Source: Paludibaculum fermentans_A
Lineage (GTDB): Bacteria > Acidobacteriota > Terriglobia > Bryobacterales > Bryobacteraceae
Assembly (NCBI RefSeq): GCF_051172195.1
Contig: NZ_JBPJAQ010000001.1
Span: 3,348,001 to 3,412,000 of the forward strand
Direction: 5' to 3'
Length of the DNA: 64,000 nt
Below, piece by piece: positions 33,656 to 40,897 of the stretch. Within the stretch, counting starts at the first letter, position 1. Each line of letters starts with the position of its first letter. The notes beneath the pieces were generated by a model. It had not been told where the DNA came from. It searched no databases and saw only the letters and a program-made list of their open reading frames with translations. Made by a program: the position numbers and the translations under genes.

Positions 33656-34473
33656 TTACAGCCGAGCAGGAACGCGAGTTCTACGACCGGCAGTACCGTC
33701 AGTTTCTCGAATTGCCCGATCATGCCCTGCGCATCGACCGGTCGATCCTCGTGGGGAACTGCAGCAACCCGGCTCATCCGTTCTATGAGCGCCGGCGCCT
33801 TTACCTGGCATCCATGCAAGCTCTGGAGATGGAACCGTTTCCTGGAAAGCGCGTGTTGGACTACGGCTGCGGACCGGCCGATTTCGGGGTCTGGATGGCC
33901 ACGGAGAGCGCCGAAGTGACCTTGCTGGACCTCTCTCCCCTGGCCGTGGAACTGGGCCTGAAACGTGCAAAAGCCAGCGGTGCCGCCCGCCGGGTGAAGG
34001 GCGTGGCGGCCGATGCATCCACGCTCGATATGTTCGCCGATAATGCTTTCGACCTTGTCTTTGCCTGCGCTTCCCTCCACCACACCCTGAAGTATCCTGG
34101 CGCGATGGAGGAACTGGCGCGCATCATGCGGCCCGGTGCGCGGTTGGTGCTATGCGAAACCTGGGGGGGCAATCCGCTGCTGGAGGCGGCGCGTCAATGG
34201 CGGGCACGGGTGGAAGGAGAGCTCGAGGAGCAGGGCGAGGATATCATCCTCTCAAGTAAAGAACTGAAGTTGCTGGAAGCCCACTTCGGTGACATCCGCG
34301 TCCAGCATCTCAATCTGCTGGCCATGGCCAAGCGGCTGCTGCGCGGCAAGTTCGAGAAGCCATGGGCCCGCGCCGCGGTAACGGTCCTGGAAAAAACAGA
34401 CCGGGCGGTGATCACCATCTGCCCACCCCTGAAAAACTGGTGTGGGGAAGCGGTGATCACCGCCCGGCGTTAG
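33652..34473 (+). CDS. Class I SAM-dependent methyltransferase
   Basis: A 273-residue methyltransferase. SAM site VLDYGCGPADFGVWMA, acidic VTLLDLSPLAV, and FDLVFACASLHHTLKYPG (motif IV region) are typical of UbiE/class I enzymes acting on small molecules. Acceptor unknown. It is translationally coupled to the D-aminoacylase gene, which suggests a shared pathway. The 3' end carries a perfect 16-base inverted repeat inside the coding sequence. Confidence 0.85.
   Translation: MITAEQEREFYDRQYRQFLELPDHALRIDRSILVGNCSNPAHPFYERRRLYLASMQALEMEPFPGKRVLDYGCGPADFGVWMATESAEVTLLDLSPLAVELGLKRAKASGAARRVKGVAADASTLDMFADNAFDLVFACASLHHTLKYPGAMEELARIMRPGARLVLCETWGGNPLLEAARQWRARVEGELEEQGEDIILSSKELKLLEAHFGDIRVQHLNLLAMAKRLLRGKFEKPWARAAVTVLEKTDRAVITICPPLKNWCGEAVITARR
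34401..34467. repeat. Perfect 16-base inverted repeat at the end of the methyltransferase gene
   Basis: CCGGGCGGTGATCACC (34401-34416) and its exact reverse complement (34452-34467), 35 bases apart. Each arm contains the palindrome GGTGATCACC. It encodes AVIT in both arms of the protein. It may act as a terminator hairpin between the convergent methyltransferase and frr genes. Confidence 0.8.
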
Positions 34474-34487
34474 CTGTCCTGGGGCAG

Positions 34488-35093
34488 CTACTTCACTTCG
34501 AGAATGTCTTTTTCCTTGCCCTTGGACAGTTGATCGATCTTGGCGATATAGGCATCGGTCAACTTCTGGGTTTCCTCATGGCCGCGGCGGTCTTCGTCCT
34601 CGCTGATCAGCTTGTCCTTGACCAGCTTCTTGATCGCTTCGTTGGAGTCGCGGCGCACGTTGCGCAGGCGGACACGATGCTCCTCGGCGACATGATGAAG
34701 GTGCTTCACCATATCTTTCCTGCGTTCTTCAGTCAGCGTTGGAATTGGTACACGAATCTGCTTGCCGTCGTTCGACGGGTTGAGGCCGAGGTCCGAGCTT
34801 CGGATGGCCTTTTCGATGAGGCCCATCTGAGAAACGTCATACGGTTGGATTGTGATGAGAGTGGGCTCGGGCACGTGCAGTGTCGCCACGTGGTTGATCG
34901 GCATTTGCGAGCCATAGGCTTCCACCGTGATGCCGTCGAACAGGTTCACCGAGGCTCGCCCGGTGCGCATGCTCGTCATCTCGTGCTGCAGGCCGGCGAT
35001 GACTTTTTCCATCTTCGCCTTGGCGGAAGCTTCCACTTCTTTCACGTTCTGGAACTGGCCAGACGGAGCTGAGGTTTGTTGTCCAGGTTTCAT
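34488..35093 (-). CDS. frr: Ribosome recycling factor
   Basis: A 201-residue protein that splits post-termination ribosomes with EF-G. The three-helix pattern and signature MRTGRASVNLFDGITVEAYG, IRSSDLGLNPSNDGKQIRVP, TEERRKDMVKHLHHVAEE and VRLRNVRRDSNEAIKKL are all present. I chose ATG at 35093 over the longer frame because it overlaps the pyrH stop by 3-4 bases (ATGA) and removes a non-homologous extension. A 16-residue extension (MKPGQQTSAPSG) is kept before the usual start of homology. Confidence 0.96.
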   Translation of the reverse strand: MKPGQQTSAPSGQFQNVKEVEASAKAKMEKVIAGLQHEMTSMRTGRASVNLFDGITVEAYGSQMPINHVATLHVPEPTLITIQPYDVSQMGLIEKAIRSSDLGLNPSNDGKQIRVPIPTLTEERRKDMVKHLHHVAEEHRVRLRNVRRDSNEAIKKLVKDKLISEDEDRRGHEETQKLTDAYIAKIDQLSKGKEKDILEVK

Positions 35094-35824
35094 AGAGCGT
35101 TCCCAATAATTGTGCCGACGGGTTCTCCCATCGACATTCGCATTATATTGCCATGCGTGGTGAGGTTGAAGACCACAATCGGCATGTTGTTGTCCCGGCA
35201 CATCGCAACAGCCGACGCATCCATCACCGCCAGGTTCTTCGCCAGCATTTCACTGTAGGTCACCCGGTCGTATTTCACCGCGTCGGGATGCTTACGCGGG
35301 TCCTTGTCGTAGACCCCGTCAACGCCGGTCGCTTTGGCCAGGATCTCGGCGCCGATCTCCAGCGCCCGCAGGGATCCCGCGGAATCGGTGGAAAAGAAAG
35401 GATTTGACGTGCCCCCGCCAAAAACGACGATGCGACCCTTCTCCATATGGCGAATGGCCCGGCGGCGAATGTAGGGTTCGGCCACTTGCGGCATCTGAAT
35501 CGCGGTCATCACCCGTGTCGGCATGCCCTGCTTCTCCAGGGCGTCCTGCAGTGCCAGGCAGTTGATGACAGTGGCCAGCATGCCCATGGAGTCCGCCGTC
35601 ACACGGTCCATCTGGCGGGCCGCGGCGGCCACCCCCCGAAAGAAGTTGCCCCCACCCAGCACGATGCCCAGCTCAACGCCAGTTCGCGCGACTTCCGCCA
35701 CTTCTCCCGCCAGGGCGCGTACGCGCTCCGCGTCTATACCAAAGCTGGCGCCGCCGGCCAGCACCTCTCCGCTTAATTTGAGCAGGATTCGCTTATACCG
35801 GGGCGCCATCTTCGTTTGCTCCAT
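35090..35824 (-). CDS. pyrH: UMP kinase
   Basis: A 244-residue amino-acid-kinase fold enzyme phosphorylating UMP to UDP. Seen: RILLKLSGEVLAG, VLGGGNFFRGVAAAA, DSMGMLATVINCLALQDAL, FGGGTSNPFFSTDSAGSLRA, and ATGVDGVYDKDPRKHPDAVKY-type region. It lies between tsf and frr as in many bacteria. An internal ATG six codons in is an alternative start. Confidence 0.96.
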   Translation of the reverse strand: MEQTKMAPRYKRILLKLSGEVLAGGASFGIDAERVRALAGEVAEVARTGVELGIVLGGGNFFRGVAAAARQMDRVTADSMGMLATVINCLALQDALEKQGMPTRVMTAIQMPQVAEPYIRRRAIRHMEKGRIVVFGGGTSNPFFSTDSAGSLRALEIGAEILAKATGVDGVYDKDPRKHPDAVKYDRVTYSEMLAKNLAVMDASAVAMCRDNNMPIVVFNLTTHGNIMRMSMGEPVGTIIGNAL

Positions 35825-35838
35825 GATGCCGGTGAAAC

Positions 35839-36744
35839 TTACTCGGCGGCGGGCTCTTCTGCTACCGCAGTTTCGCCAACCTTGAACCGCACGTAAGCCG
35901 CCACGGCGATCTCGTCACCCAACTGCTTACCCTTGTCGGCGAGCAACTGTGAGATGGTGACCGAATTTTCCTTGATGAAGGGCTGATCCAACAGGCAGAC
36001 TTCCTCGTAGAACTTCGACATGCGGCCTTCCACCACCTTGTCGACGATCTTTTCCGGTTTGCCTTCCGCCAGGGCGCGCGCCCGCTGGATTTCTTTTTCC
36101 TTCGCGATGTACTCGGCCGTGACTTCCTCGCGAGTGAGAAACTTCGGGTCGGCGGCCGCTACCTGCATGGCAATGTCCTGAATCAGTTCCTTGAATTCAG
36201 GCCGTTCCAGGGTGGCGGGATTCTTGGCCGTGACGTCCACCAGGACCACCAGCTTCGAACCAGGGTGGGTGTAGCTGCCCAGGGCGCCGGCGGCCGGATG
36301 GAGCACGAAACGCGGAACGTTCATGTTCTCACCGACTTTGGCGATCTTTTCCTTCAGCAGCGACTCCACAGTCAAAGCAGGGCTCGAGGCGGAAGGCAGG
36401 GCCTTCAACGCTTCGGCGTCCACTGGCTTGTGCGTGAGGATGATCTGCTTGACTTCCTCGACCAGGGACTTGAAATCGTCGGTCTTGGCAACGAAGTCGG
36501 TTTCGCAGTTAACTTCGACCAGCAGTCCGAGGTTCACTTCGGGGCTGATATGGAGGCCAATCAGGCCTTCCTTCGCGGTGCGCGATGCCTTCTTGGCGGC
36601 CGTGGCCAAGCCGCGCTTCCGCAGGATGACTTGCGCTTCGTTAAAGTCGCCGTTGGCTTCGACCAGGGCCTTCTTGCATTCCATCATGCCCGCGCCGGTC
36701 ATTTCACGGAGCTGTTTGACTAGTTGCGCAGTGATTTCTGCCAT
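35839..36744 (-). CDS. tsf: Elongation factor Ts
   Basis: A 301-residue nucleotide exchange factor for EF-Tu. N-terminal UBA-like ITAQLVKQLREMTGAGMMEC with CKKALVEANGDFN, and the TDFVAKTDDFKSLV signature of the core are intact. The C-terminal part ends with SKFYEEVCLLDQPFIKENSV and an acidic tail. It lies 87 bases downstream of rpsB with a hairpin in between. Confidence 0.97.
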   Translation of the reverse strand: MAEITAQLVKQLREMTGAGMMECKKALVEANGDFNEAQVILRKRGLATAAKKASRTAKEGLIGLHISPEVNLGLLVEVNCETDFVAKTDDFKSLVEEVKQIILTHKPVDAEALKALPSASSPALTVESLLKEKIAKVGENMNVPRFVLHPAAGALGSYTHPGSKLVVLVDVTAKNPATLERPEFKELIQDIAMQVAAADPKFLTREEVTAEYIAKEKEIQRARALAEGKPEKIVDKVVEGRMSKFYEEVCLLDQPFIKENSVTISQLLADKGKQLGDEIAVAAYVRFKVGETAVAEEPAAE

Positions 36745-36788
36745 GGGGATATATCTTTCAGATCAGTTCAAGCTGGGAGCGGATGATT

Positions 36789-36819
36789 GGACGCGGCCCG
36801 GCTACAGCAGGCCGCGTCC
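36789..36819 (-). promoter_or_regulatory. Hairpin between rpsB and tsf
   Basis: Perfect 10-base stem GGACGCGGCC (36789-36798) and GGCCGCGTCC (36810-36819) with an 11-base loop. No T run follows on the minus strand, so it is more likely a partial terminator or processing/stability element that sets the rpsB to tsf ratio. Confidence 0.6.
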
Positions 36820-36831
36820 GGATTGAATGGG

Positions 36832-37725
36832 TTAGTTGCTGGCCGGAGTTTCGGCCGCGACTTCGGCGGCAGGCTCGGCTGACTTCTTCGGCAGGGACGT
36901 GCTGGGCAGGTCCAGATCCGAGATGCCTTCCGTGAGCACATCCTCGTTCAGCCTGGGGTCCACATAGTGCGCAAACTGCGACATGTCTTCCACCGGGCCA
37001 TCCTCGGTCACGATTTCCTTCGGCGTGAAGTCCTGCTCGCTGGCCAGGGAGCGTCCCTCGACCATCGCGTCCGCGATCTTGTTCGCGAACAGGCGGATGG
37101 CGCGCAGGGCGTCGTCATTGCCGGGGATCGGATGATCCACCATGTCGGGATCGCAATTGGTGTCCACGACGGCGACAACCGGAATACCGAGCTTGCGGGC
37201 TTCCTTGACTGCGATGTCTTCTTTGTTCGAGTCGATGACGAAGAGCATGTCCGGCAGGCCGTCCATGTCCTTGATGCCGGCGAGGTTCGACATCAGATTC
37301 TTGCGCTCGCGCTCCATCTGGATCAATTCCTTCTTGGTGCGCCGCTCTCCGCTGCCTTCGTCGAGAATCGCCTCGAGTTCTTTCAGCCGCTTGATCGACT
37401 GCTTGACCGTGACGAAGTTCGTCAGCAGGCCGCCCAGCCAGCGGTTGTTCACGTAATACATGCCACAGCGCGTGGCTTCTTCCAGAATGGCTTCCTGCGC
37501 CTGGCGCTTGGTGCCGACGAAAAGAATCGTCTTTCCCATGGCCGCCTGCTCGCCGACAAAACGCATCGCGTCCTTGAACAGCTTCAAGGTCTTCTGGAGG
37601 TCGATAATGTAGATCCCGTTGCGTTCGCCGAAGATATATTCCTTCATCTTCGGATTCCAGCGCTTGGTCTGGTGCCCGAAGTGAACGCCCGCTTCGAGCA
37701 ATTCTTTCATTGAAATCGAGGGCAA
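36832..37725 (-). CDS. rpsB: 30S ribosomal protein S2
   Basis: A 297-residue S2 protein: SMKELLEAGVHFGHQTKRWN, FVGTKRQAQEAILEEATRCG, RWLGGLLTNFVTVKQSI, and LGIPVVAVVDTNCDPDMVDH. It is about 60 residues longer than E. coli S2 because of an acidic C-terminal tail rich in Glu, Asp and Ala. It is followed by tsf, as is nearly universal. Confidence 0.97.
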   Translation of the reverse strand: MPSISMKELLEAGVHFGHQTKRWNPKMKEYIFGERNGIYIIDLQKTLKLFKDAMRFVGEQAAMGKTILFVGTKRQAQEAILEEATRCGMYYVNNRWLGGLLTNFVTVKQSIKRLKELEAILDEGSGERRTKKELIQMERERKNLMSNLAGIKDMDGLPDMLFVIDSNKEDIAVKEARKLGIPVVAVVDTNCDPDMVDHPIPGNDDALRAIRLFANKIADAMVEGRSLASEQDFTPKEIVTEDGPVEDMSQFAHYVDPRLNEDVLTEGISDLDLPSTSLPKKSAEPAAEVAAETPASN

Positions 37726-37797
37726 GGTTGCTCCTTCATTGGTTCACCTGTGATGAACCGTGCTATCCGGTCGGGTTTCCGGGGGGTTGACGCAAGA

Positions 37798-37856
37798 CCA
37801 GCCGCTCCATACCCACCGGCGCCCAAAGCGAAATTTGCCGGTGGAGGAGCGGCTGG
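37798..37856 (-). promoter_or_regulatory. Large hairpin between rpsI and rpsB
   Basis: Outer 11-base stem CCAGCCGCTCC (37798-37808) with GGAGCGGCTGG (37846-37856) and inner 8-base stem CCACCGGC (37813-37820) with GCCGGTGG (37837-37844), 16-base loop. It lies in the 186-base gap between the S9 and S2 genes. No T run follows. It is a candidate leader for rpsB regulation or an attenuator after rpsI. No gene is seen in this gap. Confidence 0.6.
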
Positions 37857-37911
37857 CCAGAAGACAGAAATTCGTACAGAAGTCCGAACGAAGCCGCCCG
37901 AGAGGAGCGAA

Positions 37912-38304
37912 CTAGCGCTTGGAGAACTGGAAGCGGGCCCGGGCGCCCTTCAAACCGTACTTGCCGCGCTCATGCTCGCGTGCATCGCGAGTGAGAAAGC
38001 CAGCACCCTTGAGCTTGCCGCGCAGCTCGAGGTTGAACTCGATCAACGCACGTGCGATGCCCAAACGGACCGCGCCAGCCTGACCGATCACGCCGCCGCC
38101 GGTCGCGTTCACGAGAACGTCGAACTTGTCGGCGGTCTCAGTGGCCGCCATCGGCTGACGCACCAGCGAACGGCTGGTGTATGTGGTGAAGTACTCGTCC
38201 AAAGGCTTGCCGTTCACGGTCATTTTGCCCGTGCCCGGACGCAGGAAGACGCGGGCTACGGCGCGTTTCCGCCGGCCGGTTCCAAGATACTGAAGCAGTG
38301 CCAT
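37912..38304 (-). CDS. rpsI: 30S ribosomal protein S9
   Basis: A 130-residue S9: YLGTGRRKRAVARVFLRPGT, LDEYFTTYTSRSLVRQPM, GGGVIGQAGAVRLGIARALI, and the tRNA-contacting C-terminus KGARARFQFSKR. It follows rplM by 26 bases, the standard rplM-rpsI pair. Confidence 0.97.
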   Translation of the reverse strand: MALLQYLGTGRRKRAVARVFLRPGTGKMTVNGKPLDEYFTTYTSRSLVRQPMAATETADKFDVLVNATGGGVIGQAGAVRLGIARALIEFNLELRGKLKGAGFLTRDAREHERGKYGLKGARARFQFSKR

Positions 38305-38330
38305 TCTAATCTGTTCTCCGTCGATTGAGC

Positions 38331-38765
38331 CTACTTGCCGGAGGCAAGCGCGGTGGGCTGCTGGGCCTCGTGGGGGTGCTTTTCGCCGGCATAGACCTTG
38401 AGCTTGCGATACATCTGCTTGCCCATCTTCGTCTTCGGCAGCATGCCCTTGATGGCATCTTCCACCAACCGGATCGGCCGTGTGGCGCGCACCTTGTCGG
38501 CGCGGGTCTCCGTCAGACCGCCCGGGTAACCCGAGTGCCGACGGTAGAGCTTCTGTGATTCCTTGTTGCCGGTCAGGATGGCCTTATCGGCGTTAATAAC
38601 GATGACGTGGTCGCCAGTGTCCAGGAAAGGAACATAAGTCGGCTTATGCTTCCCCATCAGGATTTTGGCGGCCTTGCTGGCGACCCGTCCCAGAGCTGCC
38701 TCGCTGGCATCGAGCACGAACCAGCAGCGCGTGATCTCGCTCTTGGACGGAAATTCGGTCTTCAT
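38331..38765 (-). CDS. rplM: 50S ribosomal protein L13
   Basis: A 144-residue L13: CWFVLDASEAALGRVASKAA, DTGDHVIVINADKAILTGNK, YRRHSGYPGGLTE and the AIKGMLPKTKMGKQMYRKLK signature. It heads the rplM-rpsI-rpsB-tsf-pyrH-frr transcription unit and is preceded by two promoter candidates. Confidence 0.97.
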   Translation of the reverse strand: MKTEFPSKSEITRCWFVLDASEAALGRVASKAAKILMGKHKPTYVPFLDTGDHVIVINADKAILTGNKESQKLYRRHSGYPGGLTETRADKVRATRPIRLVEDAIKGMLPKTKMGKQMYRKLKVYAGEKHPHEAQQPTALASGK

Positions 38766-38801
38766 AGACAGACGATCTCCGTTTGCGAACTACAAAACTT
38801 T

Positions 38802-38831
38802 AGTCTACGGATCCCAGTGGAAGTGTGTCAA
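38802..38831 (-). promoter_or_regulatory. Promoter candidate of rplM (proximal)
   Basis: Minus strand TTGACA (38826-38831), 18-base spacer, TAGACT (38802-38807). Predicted start near 38795, giving a leader of about 30 bases. Confidence 0.55.
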
Positions 38832-38899
38832 TCCGGACAGGCCAAGCCTATTCAGACCAGGCGCACACGATGACCGGGCAGGCGCAGTCAGACCAAACT

Positions 38900-38908
38900 A
38901 GTATAGCA
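38900..38908 (-). promoter_or_regulatory. Promoter candidate of rplM (distal, extended -10)
   Basis: Minus strand TGCTATACT (TG plus TATACT) at 38900-38908. Predicted start near 38893, about 128 bases before rplM. No strong -35 box is seen (TTACCG at 17 bases). It could act with the proximal promoter. Confidence 0.45.
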
Positions 38909-38968
38909 GGGTAGCGGGGAAACGGTAAATCCTTACCTCGCCAGGGCAGTTTCGGGGCGGTTGCCCCT

Positions 38969-38981
38969 CATAATTGCAAAA
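38969..38981 (+). promoter_or_regulatory. -10 element 6 bases before the DUF3291 start (leaderless candidate)
   Basis: CATAAT at 38969-38974, 6 bases, then ATG at 38981. No ribosome site is present. Confidence 0.4.
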
Positions 38982-39445
38982 TGGACTTCCACCTCGCGCA
39001 GATCAACATCGCCCGTCTGGTCGCCCCGATCGATGATCCCCGCATCTCCGATTTCGTCCGCCAACTGGACGAAATCAACACTCTCGCCGAGTCTTCGCCC
39101 GGATTTGTCTGGAGGCTGAAAGTCGACTCAGGCAACGCCACCGGAATTGCCTACTCCGACGACCCGTTCGTCATGGTGAATATGTCCGTCTGGACTTCGA
39201 TCGAGGCATTGCGGGAATACACCTACAACTCGCGCCACGTGGAAGTCTTTCGGGACCGCGCCCGGTGGTTCGAACGCATGGAGCTTCCCCATTACTGCCT
39301 TTGGTGGGTCCCGGCGGGTCATGTACCCACGGTGGCTGAAGCGCGGGAGCGTCTCGAACACTACCAGAGCCACGGCGCCACGCAGCACTCCTTCTGGTTC
39401 TCGCAGCGCTTCGCCCAACCCGCCGCCGAACAATCTCCGGCCTAA
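38981..39445 (+). CDS. DUF3291 family protein
   Basis: A 154-residue single-domain protein matching DUF3291: start HLAQINIARLVAPIDDPRIS, then SPGFVWRLKVDSGNATGI, MSVWTSIEALREYTYNSRHV and WWVPAGHVPTVAEARERLEH. The fold resembles dimeric ferredoxin-like monooxygenases of the ABM type; no reaction is established. It stands alone between the rplM promoter and the convergent TIR-NTPase gene, with only 7 bases between stops. Confidence 0.88.
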   Translation: MDFHLAQINIARLVAPIDDPRISDFVRQLDEINTLAESSPGFVWRLKVDSGNATGIAYSDDPFVMVNMSVWTSIEALREYTYNSRHVEVFRDRARWFERMELPHYCLWWVPAGHVPTVAEARERLEHYQSHGATQHSFWFSQRFAQPAAEQSPA

Positions 39446-39452
39446 AGCCCTC

Positions 39453-40886
39453 TCAGAACAGCGACATCTGCTCGCCGCCCTCCGCCGGCCGGTAGATGTC
39501 GCCGCGATCATCCTGGAACCAGGACAGCTCCCACTCGCAGTCCTTCACCACCTGCTGGTCGCCGCGTGTTCTCGCTGCTTCCAGCAACCGATTCATCAGC
39601 AGGGCGGACTCCATCCTTCGCCGTTCGGACGACAGGAACAGGAACGCGCGCCGGGTGAGTTGTACAGCCACCGCCCAGTCCTGGCGGACCGCCCATTCGA
39701 GCGCCGCATCCAGTTCCGCGATCATTTTGCGCACCAGCAGCGGCTGATCCCGCCAGTCGAGATAGAACTCGCTAAGTGCCTCCGCGTGCCGCCAGCGCAG
39801 GGTTTCCTCCGGCTCCAGGGACACCCCGCCTGCCAGACGGAAAACGGTTCCGCCAGAATCCAGGGCGTCGAGCAATCCGCGACTCACCAGCCATCCGGCT
39901 GCGGCAACCGCTTCCGTACCGGGCAATTGCGCAATTCTCGCGGCCAGTTCCAGGGAAAACCCATCGCCCCGGCACAGCGTGATCGCTCGCCACAAGCGTT
40001 CTGCCTCTTCTTCCATTGAGGCCGGCCGGTTGCCGGCTTTGCACGACGTCATCTTTATCAGGGCTGGGCCTTCCTGCCGGGTCGTGATGAGCACGGAGCC
40101 CAAACCCTCCGGAGGGGCCATCAACGGCGTCGCACCCCGAACGTCATCCAGCACAACCAACACCCGGTGCGACCGCAACGTCTCGCCCACGCTGGCGAGC
40201 AGGCTTTCCGGGGTTCCCTCCGCGGCAATACCCAGTTGCCAGGCGATTTCGCCGGCCACCAGCGACGTGGGCCGGTCGCCGCAACTGATCCAGACCACAT
40301 CGCGGAAGTGCGCGCCGGCGCGCCGCGCGAACTCCTGCGCCAGCCAGGTCTTCCCGCTGCCCGCCGTCTTTCCACCGATCACCGCAGTTCCGCAGCGATC
40401 CACCAGGGCATCCCATAACTTCGCCAATTCTTCGTCCCGGCTGGTGAAGCCAGGCAGCGGCGCCAGGGAGAACGGTGTCACGGCATCGCGCGGATGCAGG
40501 CTGACCACCCAGCGTTCCAGCGCACGCAGCATTTCCAGTGGGTCTTCACTCCACCGGAAAAAACGCCGCCGTTCCAGGATCGCCGGGTGGGGGCAGTCCT
40601 CAGCCAGCACGCAGGCCACGGGTGGATCCTCGTTGCTTTCCACATGCGCCAATAGTGCCGCCCAGTCGGAACGGGAGGCGCGCTCCGGGACGGCCTGTTT
40701 CGAAAGCAGCAGCAGGATCGCGTCGTTCCCCACTCCGCCATCCCAGGCTTCGGCGACGGTTGGTCCAACGGACGGCCCCAGTTCTTCCAAAGTCACCCGG
40801 CATTCCGCTCCGCCTTCCAATCTACGCGCAAGCGTCTGCGCAAGCGCCCGGTCCCCAGGGGCGTAACACAGGAATAAATTGAGCAC
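39453..40886 (-). CDS. TIR-like / NB-ARC-type NTPase protein
   Basis: A 477-residue three-part protein. Residues 1-130 read as a TIR-like domain (NLFLCYAPGDRALAQTLARR, then AILLLLSKQAVPERASRSDW and PVACVLAEDCPHP). Residues 145-290 are an NB-ARC/STAND NTPase: Walker A GKTAGSGKT (172-180), Walker B VLVVLDD (242-248) and the sensor VLITTR (265-270). The rest is helical with Trp- and Leu-rich repeats but no clear TPR set. In active TIR NADases a catalytic Glu follows the W of the S-x-W segment; here SDWAALLAH lacks it. Such proteins act in immune signalling in plants, animals and bacteria; a defence role here is inference. Confidence 0.78.
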   Translation of the reverse strand: MLNLFLCYAPGDRALAQTLARRLEGGAECRVTLEELGPSVGPTVAEAWDGGVGNDAILLLLSKQAVPERASRSDWAALLAHVESNEDPPVACVLAEDCPHPAILERRRFFRWSEDPLEMLRALERWVVSLHPRDAVTPFSLAPLPGFTSRDEELAKLWDALVDRCGTAVIGGKTAGSGKTWLAQEFARRAGAHFRDVVWISCGDRPTSLVAGEIAWQLGIAAEGTPESLLASVGETLRSHRVLVVLDDVRGATPLMAPPEGLGSVLITTRQEGPALIKMTSCKAGNRPASMEEEAERLWRAITLCRGDGFSLELAARIAQLPGTEAVAAAGWLVSRGLLDALDSGGTVFRLAGGVSLEPEETLRWRHAEALSEFYLDWRDQPLLVRKMIAELDAALEWAVRQDWAVAVQLTRRAFLFLSSERRRMESALLMNRLLEAARTRGDQQVVKDCEWELSWFQDDRGDIYRPAEGGEQMSLF

Positions 40887-40897
40887 AGTCTCTTATC

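Noticed and set aside
35094..35201. Longer frr start
   Set aside because: The extra 36 residues are in the pyrH coding region and lack homology to RRF; the ATGA overlap start fits coupled translation.
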